A DNA stretch of 64,000 nucleotides, taken from Faecalitalea sp. UBA4312. Its GTDB lineage: Bacteria; Bacillota_I; Bacilli_A; Erysipelotrichales; Erysipelotrichaceae. Of the stretch, positions 17,378 through 27,677 are shown one piece after another (within the stretch, counting starts at the first letter, position 1; every line of letters starts with the position of its first letter). A program made the position numbers and the translations under genes. The notes beneath the pieces are model-generated. The model did not search any database and had not been told where the DNA came from. It was given only the letters and a program-made list of their open reading frames with translations. The stretch is from positions 1 to 64,000 of the forward strand of contig DGUK01000015.1 of assembly GCA_002394635.1 (NCBI GenBank), read 5' to 3'.

Positions 17378-17893
17378 TTATTCTCCTTTCAACTGATCCA
17401 CATAAGTACTGGCTTCATTGATACCGTTAACAACACCACTAGATGAAATCGTAGCTCCACTGATCGTATCGATAGAATCATCACTAGCTTTTCCATTGAC
17501 ATTGTTGATAAAATCAGATTCCATAACTTTTGAACCTAAACCTTTTGTATCTCCGTTAGATAATGGATAATACTGATCCACTGTTTTATCGTTTGTATTA
17601 ATCGATACAAGGAAGGTTGTACCATCTTTATAGCCAGGTACCTTCATATTAAAAATTAACTTATCCTCGTACTCATATACTTTCTGAACTGTTTTTGAAT
17701 CCATGTTAAATTTTATTTCTTTAAAATCATCTTCGGCAGCGTCCGGATACATGGTCATCAAAGAATCCCGTTCCAGGCGCGCATTGTTTTCGGCAATGAC
17801 CGGTGCGGTCACTTGATTTGCGAAAGAAAGGGCCCCGCCTGCCAAAGCAGAAATAACAGCTAAGAATAAAGAAAGATGCATGATTTTACTCAT
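17378..17893 (-). CDS. rnfG: Rnf electron transport complex subunit RnfG (FMN-bearing)
   Basis: Periplasm-facing subunit carrying covalent FMN. The 171 residues have one N-terminal membrane helix (about 5-27) and an FMN-binding domain with the flavinylation motif DTISGAT at 142-148, Thr148 being the expected FMN attachment point through a phosphoester. The transferase needed, ApbE, is encoded divergently from the operon at 20.5 kb. It overlaps rnfD by 4 nt. Confidence 0.94.
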   Translation of the reverse strand: MSKIMHLSLFLAVISALAGGALSFANQVTAPVIAENNARLERDSLMTMYPDAAEDDFKEIKFNMDSKTVQKVYEYEDKLIFNMKVPGYKDGTTFLVSINTNDKTVDQYYPLSNGDTKGLGSKVMESDFINNVNGKASDDSIDTISGATISSSGVVNGINEASTYVDQLKGE

Positions 17894-19035
17894 AATACTT
17901 CCTCCTGAAGCTCTGTCTGAAGATATGCTTCCTTATCCAAAGAAGAAACTGGTTCCAATGTCATTGCTGTAAATATAGATACAGCAACGGCAACAACACA
18001 AAGAACCGCAAAAGCTTTCTTTGCTTTTGGTAATACTTCCAACTGTTTTCCATCCAGCAAAGATTCGATCAAAGGTGTTAACATGTTCATTAACAAAATC
18101 GAATATAAGCAACCTTCAGGCAGATTTCCTGCCAAACGGATCAATACGGTCAAAATGGCGGCACCAATAGCGAAAATCACGCGACCTGCCGGACTTGTCG
18201 GTGACGTGACAGGATCTGTCAACATGAAAACAGCTCCAAAAACAACACCACCTAATAACAAATGCAAACAAGGATACCAGATCAAGCCTGGAATTCCATG
18301 ATAAGAACCCACTTTAGTAATAAGAGCTACGATCATCGTCATCACAAAGATCGTGCAAAGATATACCACTGGAACTCTCCAATCAATGATTTTTCGGGCG
18401 ATCAATACGATTCCGACCAATATAATTGCTATCGTGAAAGTTTCACCCAAGGCCCCTGGATACGTTCCCAACAATAAAGATTTCCATCCTCCATACTGCT
18501 GAAGGAAGCCATCCAGCATCTGTTCATTGTATGGCATCCAGCCAAATTGGCTGGCAATGTTAGTCGTTGGTGTTGCGCTTGTTACCAGGTCCGTGCTAGC
18601 CCCCATAAAAGCAGCAAAAATTACTGCACGTCCGACAGCAGCCGGATTAAAGATGTTTTGTCCAAAACCACCAAATAACATTTTTGCAAACACAATTGCG
18701 AAGAAAGTAGCAATAATTAATGCGTAAATACGCATAGAAATCGGTACCATTAACGTTAATATGATTGCCGTAACCCATCCAAAGGAATTTTTAATTTCTT
18801 TCATTGGTTCCCTTTTCCGGATCTTCGCAAATGCAAACTCACAGACAAAAACAGTTGCCAATGAGCTGATCAGCATCAAGACAGCCTGCAGAGCATAACG
18901 TGCTCCAAATGCTGTATAATAATAAATAACTGCCAAGAAAAAGATAGCCATCAGACCTATTGTCAGCTCTTTCATAATACTCTGCGTTGTTAAAGGTCCT
19001 CTTAAACTTGGACTTACATGAAAATTAAACTTCAT
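17890..19035 (-). CDS. rnfD: Rnf electron transport complex subunit RnfD
   Basis: Large membrane subunit with about ten helices and covalent FMN; part of the ion-translocating core. The 381 residues contain GFGQNIFNPAAVGRAV, then DLVTSAT at 149-155, matching the ApbE target motif with Thr155 as acceptor, and FMLTDPVTSPTSPAGRVIF further on. Its start is 13 nt after rnfC. Together with RnfG it gives the operon two predicted flavinylation sites. Confidence 0.94.
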   Translation of the reverse strand: MKFNFHVSPSLRGPLTTQSIMKELTIGLMAIFFLAVIYYYTAFGARYALQAVLMLISSLATVFVCEFAFAKIRKREPMKEIKNSFGWVTAIILTLMVPISMRIYALIIATFFAIVFAKMLFGGFGQNIFNPAAVGRAVIFAAFMGASTDLVTSATPTTNIASQFGWMPYNEQMLDGFLQQYGGWKSLLLGTYPGALGETFTIAIILVGIVLIARKIIDWRVPVVYLCTIFVMTMIVALITKVGSYHGIPGLIWYPCLHLLLGGVVFGAVFMLTDPVTSPTSPAGRVIFAIGAAILTVLIRLAGNLPEGCLYSILLMNMLTPLIESLLDGKQLEVLPKAKKAFAVLCVVAVAVSIFTAMTLEPVSSLDKEAYLQTELQEEVL

Positions 19036-19048
19036 CTTTCAATGCCCC

Positions 19049-20347
19049 CTATCTCTTCTGCTTCTTCATAGCGATGACACGTTTCGCTTTTCGTACATTT
19101 TCAGTTACATTGATATGGCTTGGACAAACATACGTACAAAGACCACATTCAATACAGCTTTCCGCCCCGCGTTGGATCATAGCATCCAGATCATTCATCT
19201 TGACTGCTTCTCCGATGCGAACTGGTTGTAATCCGGCAGGACAATGATCGCTGCATCGTCCACAACGAAGACAAGCAATATCGTCATCATCAACATGTGG
19301 CAATATCGTAATCGCATTCATGGCACGATCGATCACAAACATATCATTAACTAACGTTTTTCCCATCATTGGACCGCCGGCAATCAAACGAACGCTTTCA
19401 CTGGTATATCCACCACAAGCTTCAATAATTTCCTTAACGGGCATTCCGACAGGTACTACTACGTTGTGCGGGTTTTTAATTCCTTCACCGCTGATTGTCA
19501 GTGTTTTATTGGAAATGGCTTCCCCGTGTTCAAATGCACGGGCAATCGCAATAGCTGTGGAAGCATTTCCGACAATAGCGCCGGCTTCGGCCGGTAGTCC
19601 ACCATATTCTTTATGAAGAACCTCGCGCACCAATACACGCTCCCATCCCATAGGATATACATCCGGCACCGGTTTAACCTCTACCCCAGGTGCCGCTTTT
19701 GCACACTGATTTACCGTTTCGATCAGATCCGGATGACTTTCTTTTATACAGATGTAGACATGGTTGACATCTGCCATTTTCTGCATGATCAGGCATCCAG
19801 TAACCAGATCCTGCGCACCATCCATAATACTTCGATAATCGGCTGTGATGTACGGTTCACATTCAACAGCGTTGATCAAAACACATTCAACACCATCCGG
19901 TTTACCGTATTTTACATAAGTAGGGAATCCGGCTCCTCCTAATCCAACAATACCGGCTTCTTTCACAAAATCCACACACTCTTCCCGTGTAGCTGTCCTG
20001 TAATCCAATGGCTCAAAGGCCTGTACACGGCTTTGCAGACCATCACACTCAATGACCATATGCTGCTGAGGGCGCATAGAATTATGCATTCTTTTCACCG
20101 TTCCCTTGTATGTCCCTGAAACACTGGAATAGATAGGAACATAAAAGCCACCCTTTGTTACGGCCAGTTTTGTTCCAACTTCCACCTTATCACCCTCTTC
20201 TACAAGGATATCAAACGTCAACTGCCTGCCTTGTACCAAAGGAATATACGCTTCTTTTTTTGGTAATAAATGTAATACCTCAGACTTCTCCGTCAATTCC
20301 TTTTTGCCGGGGATATGGTGTCTCATTGATCCTAAAAAAAGTGACAT
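19049..20347 (-). CDS. rnfC: Rnf electron transport complex subunit RnfC
   Basis: Soluble peripheral subunit that binds NADH, FMN and two [4Fe-4S] clusters. The 432 residues have the N-terminal barrel (MSLFLGSMRHHIPGKKELTEK), a glycine-rich FMN/NADH region GIVGLGGAGFPTYVK near 135, and two cluster motifs, CLRCGRCSDHCP and CIECGLCTYVCP, near the C-terminus. First gene of the Rnf operon. A clear SD (AAGGAG) lies about 18 nt before this ATG, so the exact start is less certain; the next in-frame ATG is 20326. Confidence 0.94.
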   Translation of the reverse strand: MSLFLGSMRHHIPGKKELTEKSEVLHLLPKKEAYIPLVQGRQLTFDILVEEGDKVEVGTKLAVTKGGFYVPIYSSVSGTYKGTVKRMHNSMRPQQHMVIECDGLQSRVQAFEPLDYRTATREECVDFVKEAGIVGLGGAGFPTYVKYGKPDGVECVLINAVECEPYITADYRSIMDGAQDLVTGCLIMQKMADVNHVYICIKESHPDLIETVNQCAKAAPGVEVKPVPDVYPMGWERVLVREVLHKEYGGLPAEAGAIVGNASTAIAIARAFEHGEAISNKTLTISGEGIKNPHNVVVPVGMPVKEIIEACGGYTSESVRLIAGGPMMGKTLVNDMFVIDRAMNAITILPHVDDDDIACLRCGRCSDHCPAGLQPVRIGEAVKMNDLDAMIQRGAESCIECGLCTYVCPSHINVTENVRKAKRVIAMKKQKR

Positions 20348-20384
20348 AATAAGACCACTCTCTCCTTCCTATACACTATTTTTC

Positions 20385-20413
20385 ATTTTATTCCAAATTT
20401 TATATACATGCAA
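20385..20413 (-). promoter_or_regulatory. Candidate promoter of the Rnf operon
   Basis: Minus-strand TTGCAT (20408-20413), 17-nt spacer, TAAAAT (20385-20390). Moderate match in a very AT-rich 150-bp gap shared with divergent apbE. Confidence 0.5.
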
Positions 20414-20465
20414 ATATAAATATTTTACTGAATAAAAAAAAGTGCTTTTTTATATTTATACTTCA

Positions 20466-20494
20466 TGGACAAAACCATCTTCCCTCTTTATAAT
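20466..20494 (+). promoter_or_regulatory. Promoter of apbE (leaderless)
   Basis: TGGACA (20466-20471), exactly 17 nt, then TATAAT (20489-20494). The expected start, 7 nt past the -10, is base 20501, the A of the apbE ATG. There is no SD, so a leaderless mRNA is predicted. Confidence 0.75.
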
Positions 20495-20500
20495 AACTTT

Positions 20501-21586
20501 ATGAAAAAATGGTTGATCACATCAATATGCTTTTTTATTGTTATAGTATGTATTGTCATACAGACTCAAAATACGAATTCCTCTCAAACCCATGAAATCA
20601 CTTTGACAGATGTCGGATTCGATACCCCTGTCACCTTCAAAGCCGAATGTTCTCAAGAAGAATTTGAAACGTATACGGAAATCGTGAGAGAGGTTTTTTC
20701 GCAAAACAACCGACGTTTTGACTGTTATCACAGCTATGAAGGAATGCAGAACATTTATACTGTAAATCAGGAAGCATATGACCATCCGGTCGAATTGGAT
20801 GACACAACGATGGATTGCGTTCAGCTGGCACTGGAAATGAATCGGACATGCAGTAAATTTGACTGTACCTATGGTGCCTTGATGAATCTTTGGCATGAAT
20901 ATAGAGAACAAGGGATGGCCGCCAATGATAAAGGAGAAGATGGAAAACTTCCTGATCAAAGCGAAATTCAAGAAGCATTGAAACATGGCGGAGCTGATCA
21001 GATCCGTATCGAAGGAAAGACGATCCATTTTACAGACCCTGGCATAAAGCTCGATCTGGGCGGTATTGCAAAGGGCTACACAGCACAAAAGGCAAAAGAA
21101 GAATTACAGGAAGCCGGCCTGGACAATGGTTTTATCAATGCCGGAGGAAATGTTGTTCTGATCGGGGGTAAGAAGAATAATGAGCCATGGAAGATCGGTA
21201 TCCAGAATCCGGATGCTTCAGGGTCTTTGATCGTAGTTGAAATACAAGACGATATTTCCATCGTCACAAGTGGGGATTATCAAAGATATTATACCTCTGA
21301 CGGAAAGAGAATCAGTCACATTATCGATATTGATACAGGCTATCCGGTAGAGATTGCCCGTTCTGTAACTGTACTGGCCGAGGATTCCGGAAAAGCGGAT
21401 GCATACAGCACTTGCCTTTTCTGCTTGGATTATCAGCAAGGTAAAAAATTGGCAAAAAAACTGCAGATCGATGCTATCTGGATCTTCGATAAGGACAAGG
21501 CGCCCTCAGAAAAACCTTTGATGAAAACCGGTAATTATTATATATATGCTACAGATTCTATTAGTGAACAAATCAGTCTTCCATAA
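20501..21586 (+). CDS. apbE: FAD:protein FMN transferase
   Basis: Transfers FMN from FAD to Thr/Ser of D-x2-[ST]-G/A-A-T motifs, the modification RnfG and RnfD need. The 361 residues begin with an uncleaved or signal helix (MKKWLITSICFFIVIVC), then KLDLGGIAKGYTAQKA (the ApbE Mg/FAD motif), GFINAGGNVVLIGGK, IVTSGDYQRYY and HIIDIDTGYPVE. ATG 20501 is preferred to the in-frame ATG at 20465, because the latter lies within the promoter. No SD. Divergent from rnfCDGEA-X-B, which explains its job. Confidence 0.94.
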   Translation: MKKWLITSICFFIVIVCIVIQTQNTNSSQTHEITLTDVGFDTPVTFKAECSQEEFETYTEIVREVFSQNNRRFDCYHSYEGMQNIYTVNQEAYDHPVELDDTTMDCVQLALEMNRTCSKFDCTYGALMNLWHEYREQGMAANDKGEDGKLPDQSEIQEALKHGGADQIRIEGKTIHFTDPGIKLDLGGIAKGYTAQKAKEELQEAGLDNGFINAGGNVVLIGGKKNNEPWKIGIQNPDASGSLIVVEIQDDISIVTSGDYQRYYTSDGKRISHIIDIDTGYPVEIARSVTVLAEDSGKADAYSTCLFCLDYQQGKKLAKKLQIDAIWIFDKDKAPSEKPLMKTGNYYIYATDSISEQISLP

Positions 21587-21587
21587 G

Positions 21588-21620
21588 AAAACGCGGATCA
21601 AAGTATGATTCGCGTTTTAT
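21588..21620. terminator. Bidirectional terminator apbE / ilvE
   Basis: AAAACGCGGATCA and TGATTCGCGTTTT pair with one G-T wobble around loop AAGTA, a 13-bp stem with flanking A/T runs for both strands. Confidence 0.88.
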
Positions 21621-21623
21621 TAA

Positions 21624-22649
21624 TTATAAAATCTGATGGATCCAGCCTTCCGGTGCTTCGATATTTCCTTGCTGGATACCTGTTAATGTATCATACAGCT
21701 TCTTGGTAACCGGGCCCATTTCATCCATACCGCTTGGCAGGCATATTTCCTTGCCATGATCGACAATTTTACCGACCGGCGATATAACAGCAGCCGTCCC
21801 ACACAATCCGGCCTCTGCAAAATCTTTTACTTCTTCAAGTTTTACCGGTCGTTCTGTTACTTTTAAATGCAGATAGTTCTCTGCTACATAGTGCAATGAA
21901 CGACGTGTGATCGAAGGTAAAATAGAATTCGATTTCGGAATGACGACCTCCTGATCTTTCGTTACAAAGATAAAGTTTGCGCCACCTGTTTCCTCTACAT
22001 AAGTCCTTGTTGCGGGATCCAGGAACATATTTTCATCAAATCCGTTATTATGTGCTGTCACATATGCATGCAAACTCATCGCATAGTTCAGACCGGCTTT
22101 GATATGTCCGGTTCCACGAGGTGCTGCCCGGTCAAAATCGCTGACACATAATGTTAATGGTTTAGCTCCCCCTTTAAAATATGGTCCTACTGGGGTAACG
22201 AGTACACGGAACTGATATTCATCTGCCGGCTTAACGCCGATTACAGGTCCTGAAGCAAAGATATAAGGACGAATATATAATGTAGCTCCGGTTCCATACG
22301 GAGGTACCCATGCCTCATTGGCTTTTACAACCTGTTCGATGGCATCCATGAACTGCTCTTTGCTGACCGGAGGCATCTCCAGTCGCTTTGCAGAATCGAT
22401 CATACGTTCTGCATTTAAATCTGGACGGAATGTAACAATATGTCCATCCTTTGTCGTGTAAGCTTTTAATCCTTCAAATACTTCTTGACAATATTGTAGA
22501 ATACCGGCACATTCGTTCAAAACAACATTTGGATCACTGGTAATTTCACCCTTTTGCCATGCACCTTCTTTATACATAGATACATATCGGTAATCCGTGG
22601 TACGATATTGGAATCCAATATTTGACCAATCTAAATTTACTTTACCCAT
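21624..22649 (-). CDS. ilvE: Branched-chain amino acid aminotransferase
   Basis: PLP fold-type IV transaminase making Leu, Ile and Val from their 2-oxo acids. The 341 residues start MGKVNLDWSNIGFQYRTTDY and show CQEVFEGLKAY, GHIKAGLNYAMSL and the family signature region VEETGGANFIFVTKDQEVV; the PLP lysine is in GTGHIKAGLNYA. Long bacterial BCAT form. ATG 22649 has AAGGTG upstream. It follows leuB by 104 nt and may have its own promoter as well as readthrough from leuACDB. Confidence 0.95.
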   Translation of the reverse strand: MGKVNLDWSNIGFQYRTTDYRYVSMYKEGAWQKGEITSDPNVVLNECAGILQYCQEVFEGLKAYTTKDGHIVTFRPDLNAERMIDSAKRLEMPPVSKEQFMDAIEQVVKANEAWVPPYGTGATLYIRPYIFASGPVIGVKPADEYQFRVLVTPVGPYFKGGAKPLTLCVSDFDRAAPRGTGHIKAGLNYAMSLHAYVTAHNNGFDENMFLDPATRTYVEETGGANFIFVTKDQEVVIPKSNSILPSITRRSLHYVAENYLHLKVTERPVKLEEVKDFAEAGLCGTAAVISPVGKIVDHGKEICLPSGMDEMGPVTKKLYDTLTGIQQGNIEAPEGWIHQIL

Positions 22650-22685
22650 TGTAAACACCTTCCTTATCCTGTTTCTCTTTAAACT

Positions 22686-22714
22686 AAAATACACCTTTGT
22701 TAAGAAAATTTCAA
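22686..22714 (-). promoter_or_regulatory. Candidate internal promoter of ilvE
   Basis: Minus-strand TTGAAA (22709-22714), 17-nt spacer, TATTTT (22686-22691), in the leuB-ilvE gap. Would uncouple ilvE from the Leu T-box. Confidence 0.45.
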
Positions 22715-22753
22715 CGAAAGCATGAAACCATTTACAAATTGCTTACATTATTT

Positions 22754-23815
22754 TCATTCTATATAAGAAGCAACCAGATCTCCCATTGTCCGACAACCTA
22801 CCTGTTTCATTCCTTCGCTCATCATATCGGCCGTACGATATCCGTTGTCCAAAACCTTATTCACAGCTTCTTCAATATCAGCTGCTTCTTGTTCTAAATG
22901 GAACGAATACTTTAGCATCATAGCAACAGATAATATAGTGCCCAAGGGGTTAGCTTGATCTTTTCCGGCAATATCTGGTGCTGAACCATGGATCGGTTCA
23001 TACATCCCTCTGGAAGTTTCTCCCAAAGAGGAAGATGGAATCGTTCCAATCGTGCCAGTGATCATACTGGCTTCATCGCTCAGGATGTCTCCAAACATGT
23101 TTTCGGTAAGTATGACATCAAACTGACTGGGTTTTTTACAGATCTGCATGGCAGCGTTATCGACATACATAAAAGACAATGATACTTCCGGATATTCTTT
23201 TGCAACATCAGTTACCACTTTACGCCAAAGTTTTGAAGTATCCAGAACATTCGCTTTGTCCACACAACAAACTTTTTTTCTTCTTACCATTGCAGTATCA
23301 AAGGCCACACGGGCAATTCTTTCAATTTCCATAACGGAATAAGGCATTACATCCACAGCCTGATCTCCGTTTGTTTCATGTTTACCGAAATAGATACCAC
23401 CGGTCAATTCCCTTACAACCACAAAATCGATACCTTGCGCTACGATACTTTCCTTTAAAGGACTAGCATCTGCCAACTGCGGAAATAAAACAGCCGGTCG
23501 CAAATTAGCGAACAATCCCAGCTTGCTACGAATCATCAACAATGCTTTTTCCGGCCGGTTTGCCGGTGGCTGATCATCATATTTTGGACCTCCAACTGCT
23601 CCAAGCAAAACACTGTCGCTGGCTAAAAGCTGATCAATTGATTCCTGTGGCAGATTGCATCCGGTTGCATCAATGGCAGCACCACCTGCCAGTACATCTG
23701 TCAAATGGAAAACATGATGATATTTTTTTTCTATTTTCCTTAACACCTTGATGGCTTCCGCTATAATCTCCGGCCCAATGCCATCTCCCTTTATGACTGC
23801 AATATTTTTTTCCAT
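22754..23815 (-). CDS. leuB: 3-isopropylmalate dehydrogenase
   Basis: NAD-dependent oxidative decarboxylation of 3-isopropylmalate to 2-oxoisocaproate. The 353 residues begin [18 protein letters not shown] and include [21 protein letters not shown] and the isocitrate/isopropylmalate dehydrogenase signature [19 protein letters not shown], followed by [19 protein letters not shown]. It begins 2 nt after leuD ends. Fourth gene of leuACDB. Confidence 0.97.
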   Translation of the reverse strand: MEKNIAVIKGDGIGPEIIAEAIKVLRKIEKKYHHVFHLTDVLAGGAAIDATGCNLPQESIDQLLASDSVLLGAVGGPKYDDQPPANRPEKALLMIRSKLGLFANLRPAVLFPQLADASPLKESIVAQGIDFVVVRELTGGIYFGKHETNGDQAVDVMPYSVMEIERIARVAFDTAMVRRKKVCCVDKANVLDTSKLWRKVVTDVAKEYPEVSLSFMYVDNAAMQICKKPSQFDVILTENMFGDILSDEASMITGTIGTIPSSSLGETSRGMYEPIHGSAPDIAGKDQANPLGTILSVAMMLKYSFHLEQEAADIEEAVNKVLDNGYRTADMMSEGMKQVGCRTMGDLVASYIE

Positions 23816-23817
23816 AT

Positions 23818-24312
23818 CTAATTTTCCTTTTTCTTATTTACATAATTTACCAATCCGCCCATTTTTATAAGGTTTTGCATAAAGGGCGGAAATGGTTGTG
23901 CTTTAAATGTCTGTCCCGTTGTTATATCGGTGATAACCCCTGTATCGAAATCAACCTTTACTTCATCACCGTCAGAAATCACTTCTGCCGCCTCGGGACA
24001 TTCCATGATCGCAAATCCGATATTAATTGAATTCCGATAAAAAATACGGGCAAAACTATCCGCAATGACTACAGATACACCAGCCGTTTTTAAAGCTAGA
24101 GGTGCATGTTCCCGAGATGAACCACATCCAAAGTTTTTTCTAGCCACTATGATATCCCCAGGTTGAACACGTTCTACAAATGTAGGGTCGATATCAACCA
24201 TGGCATGACTAGCCAGCTCCTTTGCATCAAATGAATTTAAATAACGTGCTGGAATAATGACATCTGTATCAACGTTATCTCCATATTTAAACACTCTACC
24301 ATGAGCTTCCAT
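23818..24312 (-). CDS. leuD: 3-isopropylmalate dehydratase small subunit
   Basis: Small (swivel) subunit of isopropylmalate isomerase. The 164 residues contain [12 protein letters not shown] and [16 protein letters not shown], the substrate-binding LeuD motifs. The length matches the short archaeal/clostridial-type LeuD rather than the roughly 200-residue enterobacterial form. SD GGAGG lies within the end of leuC; the start is 2 nt past the leuC stop. Confidence 0.96.
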   Translation of the reverse strand: MEAHGRVFKYGDNVDTDVIIPARYLNSFDAKELASHAMVDIDPTFVERVQPGDIIVARKNFGCGSSREHAPLALKTAGVSVVIADSFARIFYRNSINIGFAIMECPEAAEVISDGDEVKVDFDTGVITDITTGQTFKAQPFPPFMQNLIKMGGLVNYVNKKKEN

Positions 24313-24314
24313 TG

Positions 24315-25592
24315 TTATTGTGCACCTCCCAATTTAACCGGATTTGTGATATATCCTGTAATGGCTGACGCTGCCGCAGTCTCTGGACTAGCCAGATAAA
24401 TCAATGCTTCCGTATCTCCCATACGCCCGACAAAATTGCGGTTTGTAGTGGAAACACAACGTTCTCCTTTAGCCATGACACCCATATGACCACCCATACA
24501 AGGGCCACAACTTGGGGTATTAAATGCACAGCCACTTTCCACAAAAATATCAGCCAGTCCTTCGTGAATACATTGCAGGAAGATATTTTGCGTTGCAGGT
24601 ATAACCATGACACGGACAGTTTTAGCAACCTGATGGCCCTTTAAAATAGCTGCTGCCCGGCGCATATCTTCCATACGTCCGTTAGTACATGAACCAATCA
24701 CAACCTGATCGATCGCAATCGGTTCCATCGCTTCAATCTCATCAAATGTTTTTCCGTTACCTGGCAGATGTGGAAACGCTACTGTCGGTGTAATCAAGCT
24801 TAGATCGATATCGATAACCTTTTCATAATAGGCATCGTCATCCGCTTGATATATCTTATAGTCTTTCACACCAGCCTGTTTCATATATTCTATTGTTTTT
24901 TCATCCACGGGGAAAATACCGTTCTTACCACCCGCTTCAATTGCCATATTGGAAATAGTGAACCGATCATCCATCGACAATTCAGACACTCCGGGACCGG
25001 CAAATTCCATTGATTTATACAGTGCGCCATCCACACCGATCTTGTGAATGATATGTAAAATGACATCTTTACCACTAACATAGGGTTTCAACTTTCCATG
25101 CAGGTAAAACTGAATTGCTTCCGGTACTTTAAACCACGCTTGCCCGCTGGCCATCCCCGCTGCTATATCCGTTGTTCCGACACCTGTGGAGAAAGCGCCT
25201 AAAGCTCCATACGTACAAGTATGAGAATCAGCACCTATAACAGTCATCCCGCTGTATACCAAACCTCTTTCTGGCAGAATGGCGTGTTCAATACCACATT
25301 TACCTTGGATCATCAAATTCGTCAAATTCTGTTCGATCGCATATTCGCGCATCGCTTTCGCATTTTCTGCTGATTTTATATCTTTATTCGGAACAAAGTG
25401 ATCCGGGACAAAGACAACTTTATCTTTATCAAATACATTACCACCCATCTGTCTAATAACTGGCAAAGCCATCGGTCCGGTAATATCATTGGCCATTACC
25501 AAATCCAGGTCTGCCTCAATCAACTGACCGGCTGCCACATAATCCAGGCCGGCATGAGCAGCTAAAATTTTCTGGGTCATTGTCAATCCCAT
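24315..25592 (-). CDS. leuC: 3-isopropylmalate dehydratase large subunit
   Basis: Catalytic aconitase-family subunit with a [4Fe-4S] cluster. The 425 residues include [36 protein letters not shown] and [18 protein letters not shown]; the cluster cysteines are in SCTNG and PSCGPC. I take ATG 25592, with AAGGAGG 9 nt upstream inside the end of leuA; the frame is open to 25622. Shorter HacA/LeuC-type sequence matching the short LeuD. Confidence 0.96.
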   Translation of the reverse strand: MGLTMTQKILAAHAGLDYVAAGQLIEADLDLVMANDITGPMALPVIRQMGGNVFDKDKVVFVPDHFVPNKDIKSAENAKAMREYAIEQNLTNLMIQGKCGIEHAILPERGLVYSGMTVIGADSHTCTYGALGAFSTGVGTTDIAAGMASGQAWFKVPEAIQFYLHGKLKPYVSGKDVILHIIHKIGVDGALYKSMEFAGPGVSELSMDDRFTISNMAIEAGGKNGIFPVDEKTIEYMKQAGVKDYKIYQADDDAYYEKVIDIDLSLITPTVAFPHLPGNGKTFDEIEAMEPIAIDQVVIGSCTNGRMEDMRRAAAILKGHQVAKTVRVMVIPATQNIFLQCIHEGLADIFVESGCAFNTPSCGPCMGGHMGVMAKGERCVSTTNRNFVGRMGDTEALIYLASPETAAASAITGYITNPVKLGGAQ

Positions 25593-25596
25593 AATA

Positions 25597-27270
25597 TTAA
25601 TCCTCCTTATGGATAATCGCACGATTCAAAGAACTGATGAGCGCTTTGATACTACTTGCCATAATATCGTCGTCTACACCGACTCCAAAACGATCTTCAT
25701 TGATACAGTCATTTACCTGTACATATGATACCGCTTTGGATGTACTGCCTCGTGTCAAGGAGCTTTCATTATAATCGACAATATCAAAAGTTAAATTACA
25801 ATGTTTACGTAAAGCATTAGCTACCGCATCTAAACGGCCGCTTCCTCGCCCGGTGATATCCATGGCTTCTCCATGGAACAAAATGGATAAAGTCGCCATA
25901 TATTTATCTCCAGTACGGATAAAGTGATACTCATCCAGTTTGATTGGATCGTTTAGATCAACAAAATCGCGTTTGAAGATCTCAAATATTTCATCTGGTT
26001 TCAGCTCTTTATGCTGATGATCTGAAATATCCTTAATGTAATAAGAGAATTGTTCACGGAATATCCGAGGAAGATCATATCCGTAGTAATTGTTCATGAT
26101 ATAAGCAATACCACCCTTGCCACTCTGTGAATTGATGCGAATAACATCAGTCTCGTAAACACGGCCAACATCGTTTGGGTCGATTGGTAAATATGGTACA
26201 GTCCACTGCTCCAGGTTATGCTCTTTATGATACTGCATGCCTTTGGCAATAGCATCTTGATGTGAACCACTAAATGCAGCAAAGACCAGCTTACCGCAAT
26301 AAGGCTGACGATCATAAACCTCCATCCTGGTACAACGTTCATAAATATCGACAATATGCGGCATATCACTAAAATCTAGATGTGGATCCACACCATGACT
26401 ATACATATTCATGGCCAGGGTAACAATATCCACATTGCCGGTTCTCTCCCCGTTACCAAACAACGTGCCTTCCACACGATTGGCTCCGGCCAATAACGCC
26501 AGTTCGGTATCAGCTACGCCGGTACCTCTGTCATTATGTGGATGCAAAGACAGTATTACTGCTTCCCTGCGATTCATATGTTTTGACATATATTCGATTT
26601 GGGATGCATACACATGTGGCATGGACATCTCAACTGTTACTGGCAAATTGATGATCAATGGTTTTTCAATAGTCGGTTCAAAGACATCGATGACCGCATT
26701 ACAAACATCCAATGCAAAATCCACCTCTGTACCAGTAAAGCTTTCAGGTGAATATTCAAAACGGTAATCCATACCACTTTCATCCGACAACTGTTTTACT
26801 AATTTGGCTCCATCCACCGCAATCTTTTTGATTTCTTCACGAGACATCTTGAATACCTGCTGCCGCTGCGCAAACGATGTAGAATTATAAAAATGAACGA
26901 TCGCATTTTTACATCCTTTCAAGGAATCGAACGTTTTTCGGATAATATGATCTCGTGCTTGCGTCAACACCTGAACCGTTACATCATCTGGAATCAGGTT
27001 CTGATCAATTAATGTACGTAAAAATTCAAATTCCGTCTCACTGGCTGCCGGAAATCCGATTTCTATTTCCTTGAATCCAACTTCGATCAATGTATTAAAA
27101 AACTTTAATTTTTCCTCCAAGCTCATCGGAATGATCAAAGCCTGGTTGCCATCACGAAGATCTACGCTGCACCATGTTGGTGCATGGTCAATATACTCTT
27201 TCTTTACCCATTCATAGCTTTCTTCCGGAGGCATAAAGTAACCTCTTTTGTACTTTTTGTGATTCATCAT
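25597..27270 (-). CDS. leuA: 2-isopropylmalate synthase (long form)
   Basis: Condenses acetyl-CoA and 2-oxoisovalerate, first committed step of leucine synthesis. The catalytic TIM barrel starts [20 protein letters not shown], with [38 protein letters not shown] containing the metal-binding HxH-like motif; the C-terminal LeuA dimer/regulatory domain holds leucine feedback inhibition in the family. About 557 residues and the W-C-S-V-D-L-R-D opening place it in the Corynebacterium/yeast-like type. ATG 27270 has AAGGAG 9 nt upstream; another ATG lies at 27276. Preceded by a Leu T-box. Confidence 0.95.
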   Translation of the reverse strand: MMNHKKYKRGYFMPPEESYEWVKKEYIDHAPTWCSVDLRDGNQALIIPMSLEEKLKFFNTLIEVGFKEIEIGFPAASETEFEFLRTLIDQNLIPDDVTVQVLTQARDHIIRKTFDSLKGCKNAIVHFYNSTSFAQRQQVFKMSREEIKKIAVDGAKLVKQLSDESGMDYRFEYSPESFTGTEVDFALDVCNAVIDVFEPTIEKPLIINLPVTVEMSMPHVYASQIEYMSKHMNRREAVILSLHPHNDRGTGVADTELALLAGANRVEGTLFGNGERTGNVDIVTLAMNMYSHGVDPHLDFSDMPHIVDIYERCTRMEVYDRQPYCGKLVFAAFSGSHQDAIAKGMQYHKEHNLEQWTVPYLPIDPNDVGRVYETDVIRINSQSGKGGIAYIMNNYYGYDLPRIFREQFSYYIKDISDHQHKELKPDEIFEIFKRDFVDLNDPIKLDEYHFIRTGDKYMATLSILFHGEAMDITGRGSGRLDAVANALRKHCNLTFDIVDYNESSLTRGSTSKAVSYVQVNDCINEDRFGVGVDDDIMASSIKALISSLNRAIIHKED

Positions 27271-27289
27271 GTGCATTCACTCCTTTTCT

Positions 27290-27504
27290 AAATAAAAAAA
27301 GCATCCTTATTGCTAAGGACGCTTGCACGCGGTACCACCTTAGTTCATAAACTCTTTCTGTTTATGCCCTTACTTTCTTCTTAACGCGAAGAACACGTCA
27401 GGCTCCATGGCAAGTTCATTTCTAGTTTGTACAGGCTTCCACCAACCGCCTGCTCTCTGTAACGAAACGCTGAAACTACTACTCCACTTCATCGCCGATT
27501 ATTA
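27290..27504 (-). ncRNA. T-box leader of leuACDB-ilvE, specifier CUU (Leu)
   Basis: tRNA-sensing leader. The T-box core AAGGTGGTACCGCG is the complement of 27328-27341. The terminator stem is AGCGTCCTTA/TAAGGATGCT followed by seven T (27294-27323). Stem I with GGTTGGTGGAAGCC-type loop lies at about 27420-27500. The specifier CUU (27412-27414, read on minus) sits 10 nt before GAGC-type stem sequence, exactly as in the three other T-boxes here. Uncharged tRNA-Leu should permit read-through into leuA. Confidence 0.93.
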
Positions 27505-27510
27505 ATTTGA

Positions 27511-27539
27511 ATTATATCCGAAATATATTTTTATTTCAA
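27511..27539 (-). promoter_or_regulatory. Promoter of the leuA T-box operon
   Basis: Minus-strand TTGAAA (27534-27539), 17-nt spacer, TATAAT (27511-27516); start near 27504, at the 5' end of the T-box. Confidence 0.75.
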
Positions 27540-27620
27540 TAGAGCAACACAAACATTTTCATTTTTATCAATTTCATTTTCATTTATTTACATTATTCAT
27601 ACAGCGGTTACATTTTAATA

Positions 27621-27649
27621 TTGAGATTCATTAGGAATTGCTTTATAAT
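27621..27649 (+). promoter_or_regulatory. Promoter of ilvBN
   Basis: TTGAGA (27621-27626), 17-nt spacer, TATAAT (27644-27649); start near 27656, leaving a short 22-nt leader with GGGAGG. No T-box or attenuator precedes ilvB. The 80 bp between it and the leuA promoter are AT-rich with repeated CATTT runs. Confidence 0.72.
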
Positions 27650-27677
27650 ATTACTACTATTTTTTGGGAGGTATAAC

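Noticed and set aside
20465-20500. Upstream ATG as the apbE start
   Set aside because: It lies within the -35 and spacer of a near-consensus promoter, so it would not be transcribed from it.
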